A DNA stretch of 16,150 bases from Prevotellaceae bacterium UBA4361 (GCA_002393575.1 DGSN01000005.1:1-16150), one strand, 5' to 3'; numbered from the stretch's first letter, positions 1 through 7,877 are shown. A program made the numbers and translations. Notes: a model not told the origin generated them from the letters alone.

Positions 1-9
1 AAGCACCCC

Positions 10-176
10 CGGATAGCTGTGTGTCCGCTCAATCGACTCTGAAAGAGTCGCCCATCTATGGCTGTTGGGGCACTCTTTCAGAGTGCATCTTGCCCAAATA
101 CACACCACCCGCAGGTCGTTCCGACCTACGGTTACTGAGCGATGACGCCTTCAGCGTCAGAGGGTTACGCTATCCC
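10..176. repeat. Island of four TTC/GAA-centred hairpins (intergenic repeat)
   Basis: Four short perfect or near-perfect inverted repeats sit in a row: 34-50 (7-bp arms, centre GAA), 70-86 (7-bp arms, centre TTC), 113-127 (6-bp arms, centre TTC) and 143-159 (6-bp arms TGACGC/GCGTCA, centre C-TTC-A). A 7-bp pair, GGATAGC at 11-17 and GCTATCC at 169-175, encloses all four. GGTTAC occurs at 130-135 and 163-168. A 60-codon frame crosses the island but looks like a by-product of the repeat. The element may continue left of the window. I infer a mobile or REP-like intergenic repeat; a structured RNA is an alternative. Confidence 0.6.
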
Positions 177-227
177 AATATGATGGGAAAGTTTAGTTTT
201 TAACTTAACAAAGCTTTTCACGTTAAA

Positions 228-240
228 ACACAAAATGTGT
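228..240 (-). terminator. Weak terminator-like hairpin after the C10 peptidase
   Basis: ACACA (228-232) and TGTGT (236-240) form a 5-bp stem that begins at the peptidase stop codon. Read on the minus strand it is followed by TTTT. The stem is short and AT-rich, so this is a weak call. Confidence 0.25.
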
Positions 241-1988
241 CAGTTGCCTAAGATGAGGTTGACCAATGCCACGACATCGGAAATGTCAACATTTCCGCTG
301 CTGTCCATGTCGCCATAGAGGAGGACGTTGGCGGAGGATTCACTGCCGAGGATGTAGTTGACCATCATCACGACATCGGAAATATCGACGTTGCCGCTCT
401 TATCGACATCGCCGAGAAGGTAAGTTCCGTTGATTTGAACCTCTGGGATGTCGGCTGCAAAGACTTCTCTCTCCACGCTGGAACCTGTTTGCTGTGCCTT
501 CAGGATGATGCGGTATCTGCCTGTTGGAATGTTGGAAGGGATGGTGAAGCTTCTGTTCATGCCGTAATAGTAGCCTGTGGGGAGAGGATTGCTTGTGCTG
601 ATGGAAATGATGTCGCCTATTTCGTAGCAGCGGCTGCCATTGCAGGCGTAGGCTTTCACTGTGCCTGAGAAGGAGACAGCGGAGATGTTCTTCAACTGGG
701 AGATGCTGAAGCGGATGGTGCTGCCTGCGGAGTAGGTGGAGTTGTCAACGGTGTAGGAACTGCTCAAGGCGATTCCCTCGTCGGTGTTGTTCTCGGGCTG
801 GATGCCAAAGTAGAGTTCGTAGCTATGGGAATAGTTTTCGTTGTAACCTCCCGTGCCTGCCTCGGACGGGCGCATGTTGTCGATGAGGAAGTAGGCGTTG
901 TCGGAACCGCTCCATCCCCAGTTGACGTGATAGTATGGGGTGGACTGGTCGAAGCGGAATCCATCGATGATGAAGGCATGGCCTGAACCGCCGTCGGAAG
1001 TGCCAGAGACGAGTATTGGGCGGTGGCTCATGAGTTCAGCCTGGATGCGTGTGTGCCAGTCTGCTTCGCTGAAGAGGGACGGAGAGAGGATTTCGATGCT
1101 TGGGTCGTAGGAGAAGTTGTTGATGAGGGCTTCTGCTGCTGCAACGGTTGATGCTCCGCTTTCTTCAGTGCCGTAGCTCATGCGGACGGATGCTCCGCAG
1201 GCTGCAAGGAGCTTTGCCACTTCTGCTGCTTCCGCGTCGGTGTAGTCGGGTACGTAGGCGGTATAGCTGTCACGGATTTTTGTCCAGTCGAAGGTGGTGG
1301 TGGAGGGGTTCCAGTTGACGGTGACTCCCGAAGTGGTGTAGCTGATGTTGCTGCCTTTCATCTTGTTGGGATGCTGGTGGTATTTCATGATTTGTGCCAT
1401 GGCAGTGGCGACGCAGCCTGTCACTGCGCGTGTGCCATTGATGAGAGGACAGGCGTTGTTGAAAGGCTCACGTTGGCTGAAGGCGATGCCACCTAAGAGT
1501 GGTTCGACAGATGGCGACGTGCTGTTGGCAAAGAGTCTGCCGCGTACCCTGCGCTTGGCTGTGAAGCTTTCTGGTGTGTTCTTCATCTTCTCGACAAAGG
1601 ACTGGAAGTAGGCTCTCACAGATTCGGGCATTCCGTCGGTGCGGAAATGGTCGGTGGTGGAGTAGGCGAGCACTTCGGGCAAGCGTGTGTCGGCAGAGAC
1701 GACTACATAGCCTGGAGCGCCGGTGGTGTAGGCGAAGACGTAGAAGGCTTCTTCGTTGTTGCTGAAGAGGCTGGCATCGAGCATGTCGGACGACTTGCAC
1801 AGGACTGCCAATGGCGGTACGGCGTAAGGGTCGGAAGAAGTCTCACTGAGGTTGAATGCTGAATAGGCAATGCTGTTCATTTCCTGAAGCGTTCGCTGTG
1901 CTGCGCTGGCAGGAAGGATGGCGATGAGCAGAAGTAGCATTAGGGTTGCCATCTTTTTCGTTGGGGAGGATTGGCTTGTTTTTTTCAT
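240..1988 (-). CDS. Secreted C10 family (streptopain/interpain-like) cysteine peptidase with C-terminal dockerin repeats
   Basis: A papain-like secreted cysteine peptidase of MEROPS family C10 (SpeB of Streptococcus, interpain A of Prevotella). The 582-residue product has a lysine-rich start and a hydrophobic stretch (about 14-29) ending ASAA, a signal peptide. A pro-domain follows (about 31-150). The catalytic Cys is C192 in TGCVATAMAQIMKYH; SpeB also has it at zymogen position 192. The catalytic His is H337 in GSGHAFIIDGF, and the tryptophans of NWGWSG lie at 357 and 359. A beta-rich region (about 405-515) follows. The C-terminus holds two dockerin type I-like repeats, GDVDKSGNVDISD (526-538) and GDMDSSGNVDISD (559-571), with calcium-loop spacing. 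It stands alone on the minus strand. No type IX sorting domain is visible. The peptidase call is firm; substrate and the role of the dockerin pair are unknown. Confidence 0.93.
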   Translation of the reverse strand: MKKTSQSSPTKKMATLMLLLLIAILPASAAQRTLQEMNSIAYSAFNLSETSSDPYAVPPLAVLCKSSDMLDASLFSNNEEAFYVFAYTTGAPGYVVVSADTRLPEVLAYSTTDHFRTDGMPESVRAYFQSFVEKMKNTPESFTAKRRVRGRLFANSTSPSVEPLLGGIAFSQREPFNNACPLINGTRAVTGCVATAMAQIMKYHQHPNKMKGSNISYTTSGVTVNWNPSTTTFDWTKIRDSYTAYVPDYTDAEAAEVAKLLAACGASVRMSYGTEESGASTVAAAEALINNFSYDPSIEILSPSLFSEADWHTRIQAELMSHRPILVSGTSDGGSGHAFIIDGFRFDQSTPYYHVNWGWSGSDNAYFLIDNMRPSEAGTGGYNENYSHSYELYFGIQPENNTDEGIALSSSYTVDNSTYSAGSTIRFSISQLKNISAVSFSGTVKAYACNGSRCYEIGDIISISTSNPLPTGYYYGMNRSFTIPSNIPTGRYRIILKAQQTGSSVEREVFAADIPEVQINGTYLLGDVDKSGNVDISDVVMMVNYILGSESSANVLLYGDMDSSGNVDISDVVALVNLILGN

Positions 1989-1998
1989 GATAAATTAA

Positions 1999-2030
1999 GT
2001 TTTTGAGTTTTTGAGTTTTTGAGTTTTTTA
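1999..2030. repeat. 8-bp tandem repeat (GTTTTTGA) just upstream of the peptidase start
   Basis: GTTTTTGA occurs at 1999-2006, 2007-2014 and 2015-2022, with a partial fourth unit to 2029. It lies 11 to 42 bases upstream of the peptidase start codon, so it would fall in the 5' leader or promoter of that gene. Such a tract could change copy number by slippage; an effect on expression is inference only. Confidence 0.7.
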
Positions 2031-2087
2031 GTTCTCGCGGGATAGTCATTTTTTAATTTTTAACTTACCAAATTTTACACTCTTCAT

Positions 2088-2130
2088 TCAACTCCCCTCG
2101 CCTTTTGGAGAGGGGCTGGGGGTGAGGCTT
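2088..2130. repeat. GC-rich palindromic intergenic repeat
   Basis: A sharply GC-rich block in an AT-rich spacer. CCCCTC (2094-2099) pairs with GAGGGG (2110-2115) around a ten-base loop, followed by CTGGGGGTGAGG. Its minus-strand reading (CCTCACCCCCAG, CCCCTCTCC) resembles a small intergenic palindrome I recall as very frequent in many bacterial genomes; that likeness is from memory and unchecked. The rest of the 1989-2336 spacer is AT-rich and shows no gene. Confidence 0.6.
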
Positions 2131-2241
2131 ATTTTTACTTTTTACTCTTATACTTTCCTGCAAATTACGGCAAAATACTTTAGTTTTACAAAAAAAAGGA
2201 CGAAAAAGTGGAAATTGTGAGGTGGTTTGAAAAAACTTTGC

Positions 2242-2249
2242 CATCTTTG
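2242..2249 (+). promoter_or_regulatory. Possible -7 box of the lipoprotein/DUF5723 gene pair
   Basis: CATCTTTG matches the Bacteroidetes -7 consensus TAnnTTTG except for the first base and is followed by CA, as often seen. No TTTG sits 19-21 bases upstream; the nearest candidates are TTTG at 2226-2229 (12 bases away) and TTG at 2215-2217 (24 bases away). The leader to the ATG at 2337 would be about 80 bases. Confidence 0.3.
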
Positions 2250-2336
2250 CAAATAAATAATGTGTAAGGAATGTGTTTTTCTTGCTTCTTTGAAGCATGA
2301 AAACAATTTTTTTGTTGTTTTTAAGTTACAAATAAG

Positions 2337-4121
2337 ATGCTGAATTTCAGAAGTAAGCTTTCTTGGTTCGTGATGTCGGCTGGTGTCATGATTTGTTCTT
2401 CGTGCTTCAACAAGGACTATGACTTGTCGGACATCGACACGAATGTGAGAATACCTGTGAACGACTTGGTGGTTCCGCTGAACGTGAGTGCCATCACGCT
2501 GGAGAGTGTGCTCGACTTGGATGATGAAGACCCAGATGAGCGCATCAAAAAGGTGAACGGTGTGTATGCCGTTGTGGAAGAGGGTGATTTCACGTCGTCG
2601 AATGTGAATATCAATCCTGTGCGCGTGGCTCGATTCAAGGATGTGACCAGTTCGACGATGATTCCTGTGACGAACAAATACGCTGACAGGACGATTCCCG
2701 ACAAGGAGGTGGTGGTGACGGACTATATCAAGACGGACCGCCGCTTGCTGACGTGCGACGTGACGAGTGAACCTGTGGAGCTGACGTTTGAGGCGAAAGG
2801 TGTGGATGATGCCATTCAGACGATTGATGCCATCGAGACGGAGCCATTCGAGGTGAATGTGTCGGTGATGTTCCACGAACTGAATGAATTCGTGAAGTCA
2901 TACGACTTGGAGGAACTGGTAGTGCATTTGCCAAAGGGATTGGATTTGGAGTTCGACCTTGGAAAATACGACCCTGAGACGGGTGACGTGACGTTCTACG
3001 AAAAGCTGGTGCTGGACGAGGGCTCTCCCATGAATTTCACGTTTCTGGTGAAGGGAGTGGACGTGAAGGCTGCTGGTGCGACACTGAAGAACCACGTTTT
3101 CTCGTTCAACACGGTGTGTGTGGCCACTGGCAAGCTCTCGGTTTATCGTCACAACCTGATGGAGGTGATTAATGCCAAGAAGTTGCTCGATGTGGAGGGT
3201 ATCGGCTACACGCTGACTGCCTCTATGGCGAACGACATGGTGGTGAAGTCGTTCAGTGGAAATGTGCAATATGAGGTGGATGACATGAACATCGATGCGG
3301 TGAACTTGGACAATCTGCCTGATTTCCTGCTTCAGGACGGCACGTCGATTGGCATTGAGAATCCGCAGTTGTATCTGTCTATCACCAATCCTATTCAGCA
3401 GGGTGTGAGACTGAACGCTGAACTGGAATTGGAGCCAACGCCTGCCAATGCAGACGGGAAGACTTTCACGTCGGAAATTGTGGCTGATGCTGCGGAGAAT
3501 GTCTTTTGCTATGCGCCACAGAAACCTGCTTCGTTCTATCCAGGATGGGAGTCGGCTGAATACAAGGAGTTTGCGAACTTGGGCGAAATCCTGAAGAGCA
3601 AGGACTCGAAGGGGGAGAGGTTGCCAAGCAGCATTGACATCAAGGTGAGTGCTGGTGTGGACCAGTTCCTTGACCATTTCAACTTGGGCAATTATGGTAA
3701 GGTGCATGGCTCTTATATGTTCTTTGCCCCTCTGCAAATGACGGAAGGTTCTTACTTGGCATACGCTGATACGATTAACGGCTGGAGTGACAAGGACTTG
3801 GATAAACTGACGGTCACTTCGCTTGACGTGACTGCAAAGGTTAGCTCCGACTTGCCTGCTGATGCGAAGTGTGATATTTATCCTATCGATGCGAATGGCA
3901 ATAAGCTGGAAGGTGTGACGGTGGAAGGAACGGACATCCCTGCCAATGCAAGCGACCACGACTTCCATGCTGTGGTGAGGGGTACCATCAAGAAGATTGA
4001 CGGTATCATCCTCAAGGCTCATGTCACGGCTCACGATGGTGAGCCTCTGTCGCCGACCATGACTATCACGCTGAAGGATACGAAGGTGAAGGTGTCGGGG
4101 TACTACGACGATGAGCTGTGA
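2337..4121 (+). CDS. Large lipoprotein of unknown function
   Basis: A 594-residue protein starting with a short basic region, a hydrophobic stretch and the lipobox-like MICSSC, so Cys23 is the probable lipidated residue. The mature part begins FNKDYDLSDID, acidic just after the lipid anchor. The rest is an alternating, apparently beta-rich sequence with no enzyme motif I recognise. The last 110 residues (from about VTSLDVTAKV) look like one beta domain and end acidic at YYDDEL. The DUF5723-type outer-membrane gene starts 93 bases downstream on the same strand, which suggests co-expression at the outer membrane. I cannot name the family. The start is fixed by the signal peptide; there is no clear Shine-Dalgarno sequence, which is normal in this phylum. 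Confidence 0.85.
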   Translation: MLNFRSKLSWFVMSAGVMICSSCFNKDYDLSDIDTNVRIPVNDLVVPLNVSAITLESVLDLDDEDPDERIKKVNGVYAVVEEGDFTSSNVNINPVRVARFKDVTSSTMIPVTNKYADRTIPDKEVVVTDYIKTDRRLLTCDVTSEPVELTFEAKGVDDAIQTIDAIETEPFEVNVSVMFHELNEFVKSYDLEELVVHLPKGLDLEFDLGKYDPETGDVTFYEKLVLDEGSPMNFTFLVKGVDVKAAGATLKNHVFSFNTVCVATGKLSVYRHNLMEVINAKKLLDVEGIGYTLTASMANDMVVKSFSGNVQYEVDDMNIDAVNLDNLPDFLLQDGTSIGIENPQLYLSITNPIQQGVRLNAELELEPTPANADGKTFTSEIVADAAENVFCYAPQKPASFYPGWESAEYKEFANLGEILKSKDSKGERLPSSIDIKVSAGVDQFLDHFNLGNYGKVHGSYMFFAPLQMTEGSYLAYADTINGWSDKDLDKLTVTSLDVTAKVSSDLPADAKCDIYPIDANGNKLEGVTVEGTDIPANASDHDFHAVVRGTIKKIDGIILKAHVTAHDGEPLSPTMTITLKDTKVKVSGYYDDEL

Positions 4122-4214
4122 TAGCAGAAAATTAAAAAATAAAAGAGAAAAATTAAAAAGAGAAACTGGATAGCCAATCTTTTCTTTTAAACTTACATTA
4201 TTCAACTTAGTTCG

Positions 4215-5609
4215 ATGTTTTTCAATCAGAATAAGAAAATAACGGCACTGGTGGTGGCTGCGATGTGTGTGGGAGTAACAGTGAATGCCCAACATACGTA
4301 TTCGGGTTTCTTCACGGATGGTTACTTGTTCCGTCACCAAATGAATCCTGCTGCTGGTAATGAGCAAAACTATGTGTCGATGGTGGGAATCGGCAATGTG
4401 GATTTTGCGCTTCGTGGCAATTTGGCTGTGAAGGATGTGCTTTACAATGTGAATGGAAAGACCACCACATTTTTGAATCCTGCTGTGAGTGCTGACGAGT
4501 TCCTTGGCAATATCAAGGACAGGAACAAAATCCGCACTGACTTGAATGTGCAGCTGTTGGGCTTCGGGTTCAAGGCTTTCGGCGGATACAATACAGTGGG
4601 AGTGAGCGCACGTGCGAATGTGAATGTGAATTTGCCTGGAGCGTTGCTGCGATTGGCAAAGCAGGGAATAGAGAATAAGACCTACGACATCAGTGATTTC
4701 GATGCTTACGGTGAGGCTTTCGCTGAAGTGGCTTTTGGACATTCGCGTGACATCAACGAGCACTTGCGCGTGGGTGGAAAGCTGAAGTTCTTGCTGGGTG
4801 CTGGCAACGTGGATGCGCAATTCAAGAAGGCTCAACTGTCGCTGGGTGAGAACGAATGGACTGCCGTGACGGATGCAGAGGTGCAGGCCAGCGTGAAGAG
4901 TCTTACGTATAAGACGGAATCAAAAATGCGTGGAGCTGAAGGGGAAGAGCACCGTCACACTTACGTGAGTGGTGTGGATTTCGACAAGTTTGGCATGAAT
5001 GGTTTCGGTGTGGCTATCGACCTCGGTGCAGAATACAAGCTTGATGACGATTGGCGTTTCTCGGCTTCGTTACTCGATTTGGGCTTTATCAAGTGGAACA
5101 ACAATATGGTGGCTTCCACGAATGGGGAGAAGACTTTTACGACGGACAAGTATATCTTCAACTTGGATGATAAGGCAACGAACAGTTTTGAGAACGAAGG
5201 CGACCGTTTGCTGGATGACTTGTGCAATCTGTATGAGTTGCAGAACAATGGTGACAAGGGCGGAAGAACGAGGATGCTGGGTGCGACATTCAATCTGGGT
5301 GCTGAATATGCTCTTCCTGTGTATAGGAAATTGACTTTCGGACTTTTGAATAGCACCAGGATTCAGGGAGAATTTTCTTGGACTCAGTTCCGTCTTTCAG
5401 CTAACGTGGCTCCTACTAACATCATCTCCTTGGGTGTTAATCTGGGCGTTGGCACGTTTGGTGCTGATTTTGGTTGGCTCATCAATTTCCATCCAACTGG
5501 TTTCAACCTTTACGTCGGAATGGACCATCTGATAGGTGAGTTGGCTAAGCAGGGCATTCCTCTTTCTTCGAATGCTTGCTTGAATTTGGGAATGAACTTC
5601 CCGTTCTAA
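4215..5609 (+). CDS. DUF5723-type outer-membrane protein
   Basis: A 464-residue exported protein with a signal peptide (about 1-25, cleavage likely after VNA, mature start QHTYSG). The opening motif, a GFFTDGYLFRHQMNPAAG stretch close to the mature N-terminus followed by alternating glycine/aromatic strands (GVSARANVNVNLPG, FGVAIDLGAEYKLDDDWRFSASLLDLGFIKW, FTLGAEYALPVY-like stretches), is typical of the Bacteroidetes DUF5723 family and of PorV/FadL-like beta-barrels. The C-terminus ends NLGMNFPF, an aromatic final residue as in many outer-membrane barrels. The family function is unknown to me. It follows the lipoprotein gene after an A-rich 93-base spacer. Its stop codon overlaps the stop of the convergent dacB gene by four bases. 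Confidence 0.8.
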   Translation: MFFNQNKKITALVVAAMCVGVTVNAQHTYSGFFTDGYLFRHQMNPAAGNEQNYVSMVGIGNVDFALRGNLAVKDVLYNVNGKTTTFLNPAVSADEFLGNIKDRNKIRTDLNVQLLGFGFKAFGGYNTVGVSARANVNVNLPGALLRLAKQGIENKTYDISDFDAYGEAFAEVAFGHSRDINEHLRVGGKLKFLLGAGNVDAQFKKAQLSLGENEWTAVTDAEVQASVKSLTYKTESKMRGAEGEEHRHTYVSGVDFDKFGMNGFGVAIDLGAEYKLDDDWRFSASLLDLGFIKWNNNMVASTNGEKTFTTDKYIFNLDDKATNSFENEGDRLLDDLCNLYELQNNGDKGGRTRMLGATFNLGAEYALPVYRKLTFGLLNSTRIQGEFSWTQFRLSANVAPTNIISLGVNLGVGTFGADFGWLINFHPTGFNLYVGMDHLIGELAKQGIPLSSNACLNLGMNFPF

Positions 5610-6943
5610 TCAGTGTTTTTTGTGAGTGCCTGGCAGATTTCGTCTTGGAAAAGTCGACAAGCGTAGCGGCTTGTCGTGCCATTGCAGAGGATGGAGAAGG
5701 CGAGCAGATGACCGTTGGAGGCGGTGGCATAGCCTGTGAGACAGGACACATTTTTGTGTGTACCTGTCTTGGCGTGAACATTGCCATGCGCTGTTCCTTC
5801 TTTCATTCTCTCCATGATTGTGCCGCTTTCTCCTGCAACGGGTAGGGAGGAATAGAGTACATCGAAGATTGTTTCCTTGTTTTTGTAGGCGAAGCGCAAA
5901 AGGTCAACTTGTGCCTGAGCTGTGAAACCGTTGTAAAGACTCATTCCGCAACCATCCACGATGCGGAGTTTTTGTTTTTCGATGCCTGCTTTGTCGAGAA
6001 GATTCCACAGAAGCTGGATGCCGTCCTTGGCTGTGGCATGAATCGGACGTTGCCTGACAGCCAAGTGGTAGAGCAACGCTTCTGCATAGAGGTTGTCGCT
6101 TTCTTGCAGGAGTGTTGGGAGAATGTCCTTGACGGTGTGGGTGGCGGTGAAGAAAGCTTTGTTCTGCCGTGCATCGGAAGGAGAGGAAACCAGTTTGATG
6201 GCATTCTCCTTGCTTTCCACACCAATGGCTTTTAGTTCGCGTTGCAATAGTTTCAGGAAATACTCGTCGGCGTTCATCATCATGTTCATCCGTCCGTCGA
6301 TGGGGCGTTGATGATTGAGAAAGAGTGGTGTGAGGCAAGGCGTGACGGGAGAAGGCACATCGTCCCAGCTCCATCCAAAGCCGAGGCGGAGCGAGTCCTT
6401 CATGCTGATGTCGCCAATGATGCTTCCAGAAATTTTCTGTATGCCCAAATTCTTCACGGCTTTCGCCAAACGCTGGAGGTCCTGGTAACTGAAAGCGGGG
6501 TCGAAACCACCCACCACGCAGAGGTTGCCATTGAGCACCGTTTGCTGAATGTTTCCATGACAGAATGCCTGTGTGCGGAACTTGTGGTCTTTGCCCAAAA
6601 AGTGGAGGGCTGCGATGGACGTGAGTAGTTTGTGGGTGGATGCAGGAATCATTGTTTTCTGCTCATTGAATGCAGAAAACAGGGAGTCGTCGGTGAGGTC
6701 GTAAACGCAAAGTGCTGTGGTGAAATTGGCACTTTGCGCTTTTTTTTCAATGGCTTGCAGCCGTTTGTGGAGTTCTTGGCTCCAAATCTTGTTCTTTTCT
6801 TCCTCGATTCTTTTAGCTTCGATGGAGGCTATAGTTGCAGAATCGGATGTGGACGCTTGTCTATCCGATTCTGAATGACCTCCACAACTCGTGTGGCAAA
6901 GTGATGCTATGGCAATGAGTGCAAGGACGAAGAGCTGTTTCAT
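5606..6943 (-). CDS. dacB: D-alanyl-D-alanine carboxypeptidase/endopeptidase (PBP4, peptidase S13), lipoprotein
   Basis: A penicillin-binding protein of the S13/PBP4 class, which trims pentapeptide stems or cuts cross-links of peptidoglycan in the periplasm. The 445-residue product has all three active-site motifs: S102-T-H-K105 in IPASTHKLLTS, S282-D-N in ESDNLYAEALLYH, and KTG at 392-394 in HAKTGTHKNVSCLTGY. The family stretch DG-x-GMSLYN is present as DGCGMSLYN. The N-terminus MKQLFVLALIAIASLCHTSC gives a lipobox with Cys20, so it is probably membrane-anchored. This start (6943) is preferred over an in-frame Met ten codons upstream, because that one would overlap the preceding AraC gene and precede the signal peptide. 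The gap to the AraC gene is 10 bases, which suggests cotranscription. It ends 4 bases inside the convergent gene. Confidence 0.93.
   Translation of the reverse strand: MKQLFVLALIAIASLCHTSCGGHSESDRQASTSDSATIASIEAKRIEEEKNKIWSQELHKRLQAIEKKAQSANFTTALCVYDLTDDSLFSAFNEQKTMIPASTHKLLTSIAALHFLGKDHKFRTQAFCHGNIQQTVLNGNLCVVGGFDPAFSYQDLQRLAKAVKNLGIQKISGSIIGDISMKDSLRLGFGWSWDDVPSPVTPCLTPLFLNHQRPIDGRMNMMMNADEYFLKLLQRELKAIGVESKENAIKLVSSPSDARQNKAFFTATHTVKDILPTLLQESDNLYAEALLYHLAVRQRPIHATAKDGIQLLWNLLDKAGIEKQKLRIVDGCGMSLYNGFTAQAQVDLLRFAYKNKETIFDVLYSSLPVAGESGTIMERMKEGTAHGNVHAKTGTHKNVSCLTGYATASNGHLLAFSILCNGTTSRYACRLFQDEICQALTKNTD
5655..5676. other. Perfect 8-bp stem-loop inside the dacB 3' coding end
   Basis: CGACAAGC (5655-5662) and GCTTGTCG (5669-5676) flank the six-base loop GTAGCG. 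It lies within dacB coding sequence and 46 bases past the stop of the convergent plus-strand gene. There is no intergenic space between the two genes, so it may help end the plus-strand transcript, but there is no T-tract after it. Confidence 0.4.
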
Positions 6944-6955
6944 GTTGTCAGCTCT
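6931..6955 (-). promoter_or_regulatory. Stem-loop holding the dacB start codon in its loop
   Basis: AGAGCTG (6931-6937) and CAGCTCT (6949-6955) form a perfect 7-bp inverted repeat with an 11-base loop. Read on the minus strand the loop is ACAACATGAAA, which contains the dacB ATG; the 5' arm overlaps the stop codon of the AraC gene. Ribosomes finishing the AraC gene would open this stem, a layout consistent with translational coupling. Function is inferred. Confidence 0.45.
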
Positions 6956-7850
6956 ATCTGCTTTGCTCCACAAAGGCTTTTGGCGAAATGCCTACGTTGC
7001 GCTTGAAGTAGCGACCGAAGAAGCTCTGCGAAGGGAAGTTGAGCTTTTCGCCCACTTCACGGATGCTGTATTTCCGTTCGCGCAGCAGTTCTTTTGCTCG
7101 CACGGTGACGTATTCGTCAATCCACGTGCTGGCATTCTTGCCACTATAGGCAATGCAGAGTGCGGACAGATACTTCGGCGTGATGCCAAGAATCTTGGCG
7201 TAGAACTGCACTTCGCGTTCCTTGTCGGAGTGTTCGTTGAGCAATTCGATGAATTTTCGGAACTGGATGGACTGGCGCGAAATGTTCTTCTTGTTGCTAT
7301 ACACAAAGTAGTGGAGGAACTTGAGGTCGTTGATGAGAATCACATTGCCCCAGCTGCGTACTGCAATTTTACGATACGTGCTGCCACGGTGCAGGATTTC
7401 CTCCTTGACTTCTTTGTAGATGTCCTGTCGATAGTCGAATTCTTCTTGCGTAAGCTTGTGCGTGTGGTAAGAAAAAGACAGAACCGACTTGTTGTAGCTC
7501 AGGCCTAAGTCGTAGTGCAAATCCTGGAGGAACGTGTCGTAGAGGGTATAGATGAAATACTGAATGTCGGGCGTGTAGCTGAGGATTCTCATCTTCGACT
7601 TTGGCATGATGTACGTGTAGCTCAGTGCGTTCAGCTCCAAGGCTTCGCCATTGATTTCCACTTCCACTCGTCCTTGCTTGATGGCCACAATCACCAATCT
7701 TTCAGTCATGAAAGGGATGGCTCTGCCAACAACCACCTTGAAAGGAATGAAGTTGTTTTTGTTGTCGTAGAGCGATATGTAGTCGGACAACGATGCAGAA
7801 TCTGCATGCAGGATGGACTGGTCGAGAGGACCAAATGCTGTATCTCTCAT
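6954..7850 (-). CDS. AraC-family transcriptional regulator (copy 1)
   Basis: A 298-residue regulator. The C-terminal third (about 199-296) is a two-HTH AraC DNA-binding domain: YAKILGITPKYLSALC is the first helix-turn-helix, and IREVGEKLNFPSQSFFGRYFKRNVGISPKAF is the second with the family signature. The N-terminal part has a beta-rich stretch (about 35-95, with IPFMTERLVIVAIKQGRVEV) like a cupin-type sensing domain, then a helical linker. The ligand is unknown. It lies 175 bases downstream of a paralogous regulator on the same strand and 10 bases upstream of dacB, so dacB is a plausible cotranscribed partner or target. I found no clear -7 box directly upstream. Confidence 0.92.
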   Translation of the reverse strand: MRDTAFGPLDQSILHADSASLSDYISLYDNKNNFIPFKVVVGRAIPFMTERLVIVAIKQGRVEVEINGEALELNALSYTYIMPKSKMRILSYTPDIQYFIYTLYDTFLQDLHYDLGLSYNKSVLSFSYHTHKLTQEEFDYRQDIYKEVKEEILHRGSTYRKIAVRSWGNVILINDLKFLHYFVYSNKKNISRQSIQFRKFIELLNEHSDKEREVQFYAKILGITPKYLSALCIAYSGKNASTWIDEYVTVRAKELLRERKYSIREVGEKLNFPSQSFFGRYFKRNVGISPKAFVEQSR

Positions 7851-7877
7851 GTTTGTCAGTGATTTAGAATGTATAAA

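Noticed and set aside
21..203. 60-codon plus-strand frame in the hairpin island
   Set aside because: It runs straight through four inverted repeats, has no start signal and reads like a repeat by-product instead of a protein.
2898..4835. 645-codon minus-strand frame opposite the lipoprotein and DUF5723 genes
   Set aside because: It crosses two genes with clear signal peptides and a spacer; the sequence is His/Arg/Val-rich without domains, typical of an antisense shadow.
6944..6973. Start of dacB ten codons upstream
   Set aside because: It overlaps the AraC stop and puts a charged stretch before the lipoprotein signal.
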